Of a stretch of DNA of 5,053 nucleotides, positions 4,568-5,053 are shown one piece after another; the stretch's first letter is position 1, and each line of letters begins with the position of its first letter. The stretch is from Chloroflexota bacterium. Its GTDB lineage: Bacteria; Chloroflexota; Dehalococcoidia; GIF9; AB-539-J10. The notes under the pieces are model-generated. The model had not been told where the DNA came from and did no database searches. It saw only the letters and a program-made list of their open reading frames with translations. The translations under genes and the position numbers were made by a program. The DNA lies in the NCBI GenBank assembly GCA_020346965.1, contig CP070793.1:1459542-1464594 (forward strand), written 5' to 3'.

Positions 4568-5053
4568 CTACTTCCTGTGCTTCAGAAAGCGATAGAGGCC
4601 TAAAGAGACGTTTATTCTGGGTACCCTTTCCATATAGTCTATATAAGCAGGTCCGAACTTATCGATTAGCCGTTGGTCTTCCTCTCTACAACCTATGTAG
4701 ATAACTACGGTGCCTATGGCTCCGAGCACTCCGAATAGCCAGTGAGGATACCATAAAACAGTAGTGAGGAAGATTGCGTAGATTCCACCTGTGTATTGCG
4801 GGTGCCTGACAATGGCGTAAATGCCGGTATCTACTAATTGTGTGGTGTGGACAAATGATTTACCTTTGCCAACACCACCCCGTCGTGGGAATATGATCAT
4901 GGGGCCATGACCAGCACCATACCGAAAGCCCATACCACCCAACCGATGATAAATAACACGAGGTTTGACTCTATCTTTATGAAACCTGTCAAGACGAGGG
5001 GATTAAGCGGAAAACAGGCAATACCCAAGATAGTCAGAAGTGTGCTCCAGAGG
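4568..5053 (-). pseudogene. PEMT/ICMT-like membrane methyltransferase, frameshifted and cut by the window edge
   Basis: The C-terminal frame (about 4906-4568) encodes TTQLVDTGIYAIVRHPQYTG, with the RHPxYxG motif of isoprenylcysteine/phospholipid methyltransferase-like proteins. It continues with two hydrophobic helices and then EEDQRLIDKFGPAYIDYMERVP, the family's conserved acidic/aromatic end. The N-terminal part is in another frame (5052-4897). It reads TLLTILGIACFPLNPLVL and NLVLFIIGWVVWAFGMVLVM, two membrane helices as expected, then hits TGA at 4899-4897. One extra base in the GGGGCC tract at 4901-4906 would join them as MAP-MIIFP. The gene is therefore either a real pseudogene or carries a homopolymer sequencing error. 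The family uses S-adenosylmethionine at the membrane; the substrate is unknown. The start of the gene is outside the window. Confidence 0.82.

Overview
This looks like a bacterial chromosome segment. The tRNAs carry encoded CCA ends, Shine-Dalgarno sequences are strong, and two sigma70-type promoters are visible. The small glycine/isoleucine-rich membrane proteins, an HTH_27-type regulator paired with a multispan membrane protein, and the moderate base composition fit an anaerobic Chloroflexota (Dehalococcoidia-like) genome or metagenome contig. That assignment is an impression and was not tested.

Layout, left to right. Positions 6-896 hold two tandem paralogous genes for small multi-span membrane proteins. 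A decayed tRNA-like sequence at 404-487 separates them. Its 5' part resembles tRNA-Leu and its 3' part resembles tRNA-Val. Two bases after the second gene comes an intact tRNA cluster, Leu(CAG)-Arg(GCG)-Val(TAC), with a long hairpin in the Leu-Arg spacer. The simplest reading is that a block of membrane gene plus tRNA cluster was duplicated, and one copy then lost the DNA between its Leu and Val genes.

Positions 1281-2293 are a self-contained operon. It has a near-consensus promoter, three alternating TGCAAAG half-sites over the expected transcription start, a six-helix membrane protein, and an overlapping winged-helix regulator gene. Autoregulation is likely. Convergent to it is an ACR3-type arsenite efflux permease (2381-3433, minus).

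The permease diverges from a PadR-family regulator (3560-4072) followed by a 69-residue two-helix membrane protein (4090-4299). The gap between permease and regulator holds a perfect 30-bp palindrome built from two overlapping ATATCTAGATAT sites one helical turn apart. It overlaps the padR promoter and could also control the permease. From 4300 to 4567 there is no convincing gene. The right end (4568-5053, minus) is a PEMT/ICMT-like membrane methyltransferase whose reading frame is broken by a one-base shift near 4901-4906 and whose N-terminus lies beyond the window.

No CRISPR array, transposase or phage gene is visible. The most distinctive content is regulatory and evolutionary: the chimeric tRNA relic, an Arg tRNA with anticodon GCG, two operator arrays next to their probable regulators, and the frameshifted methyltransferase.
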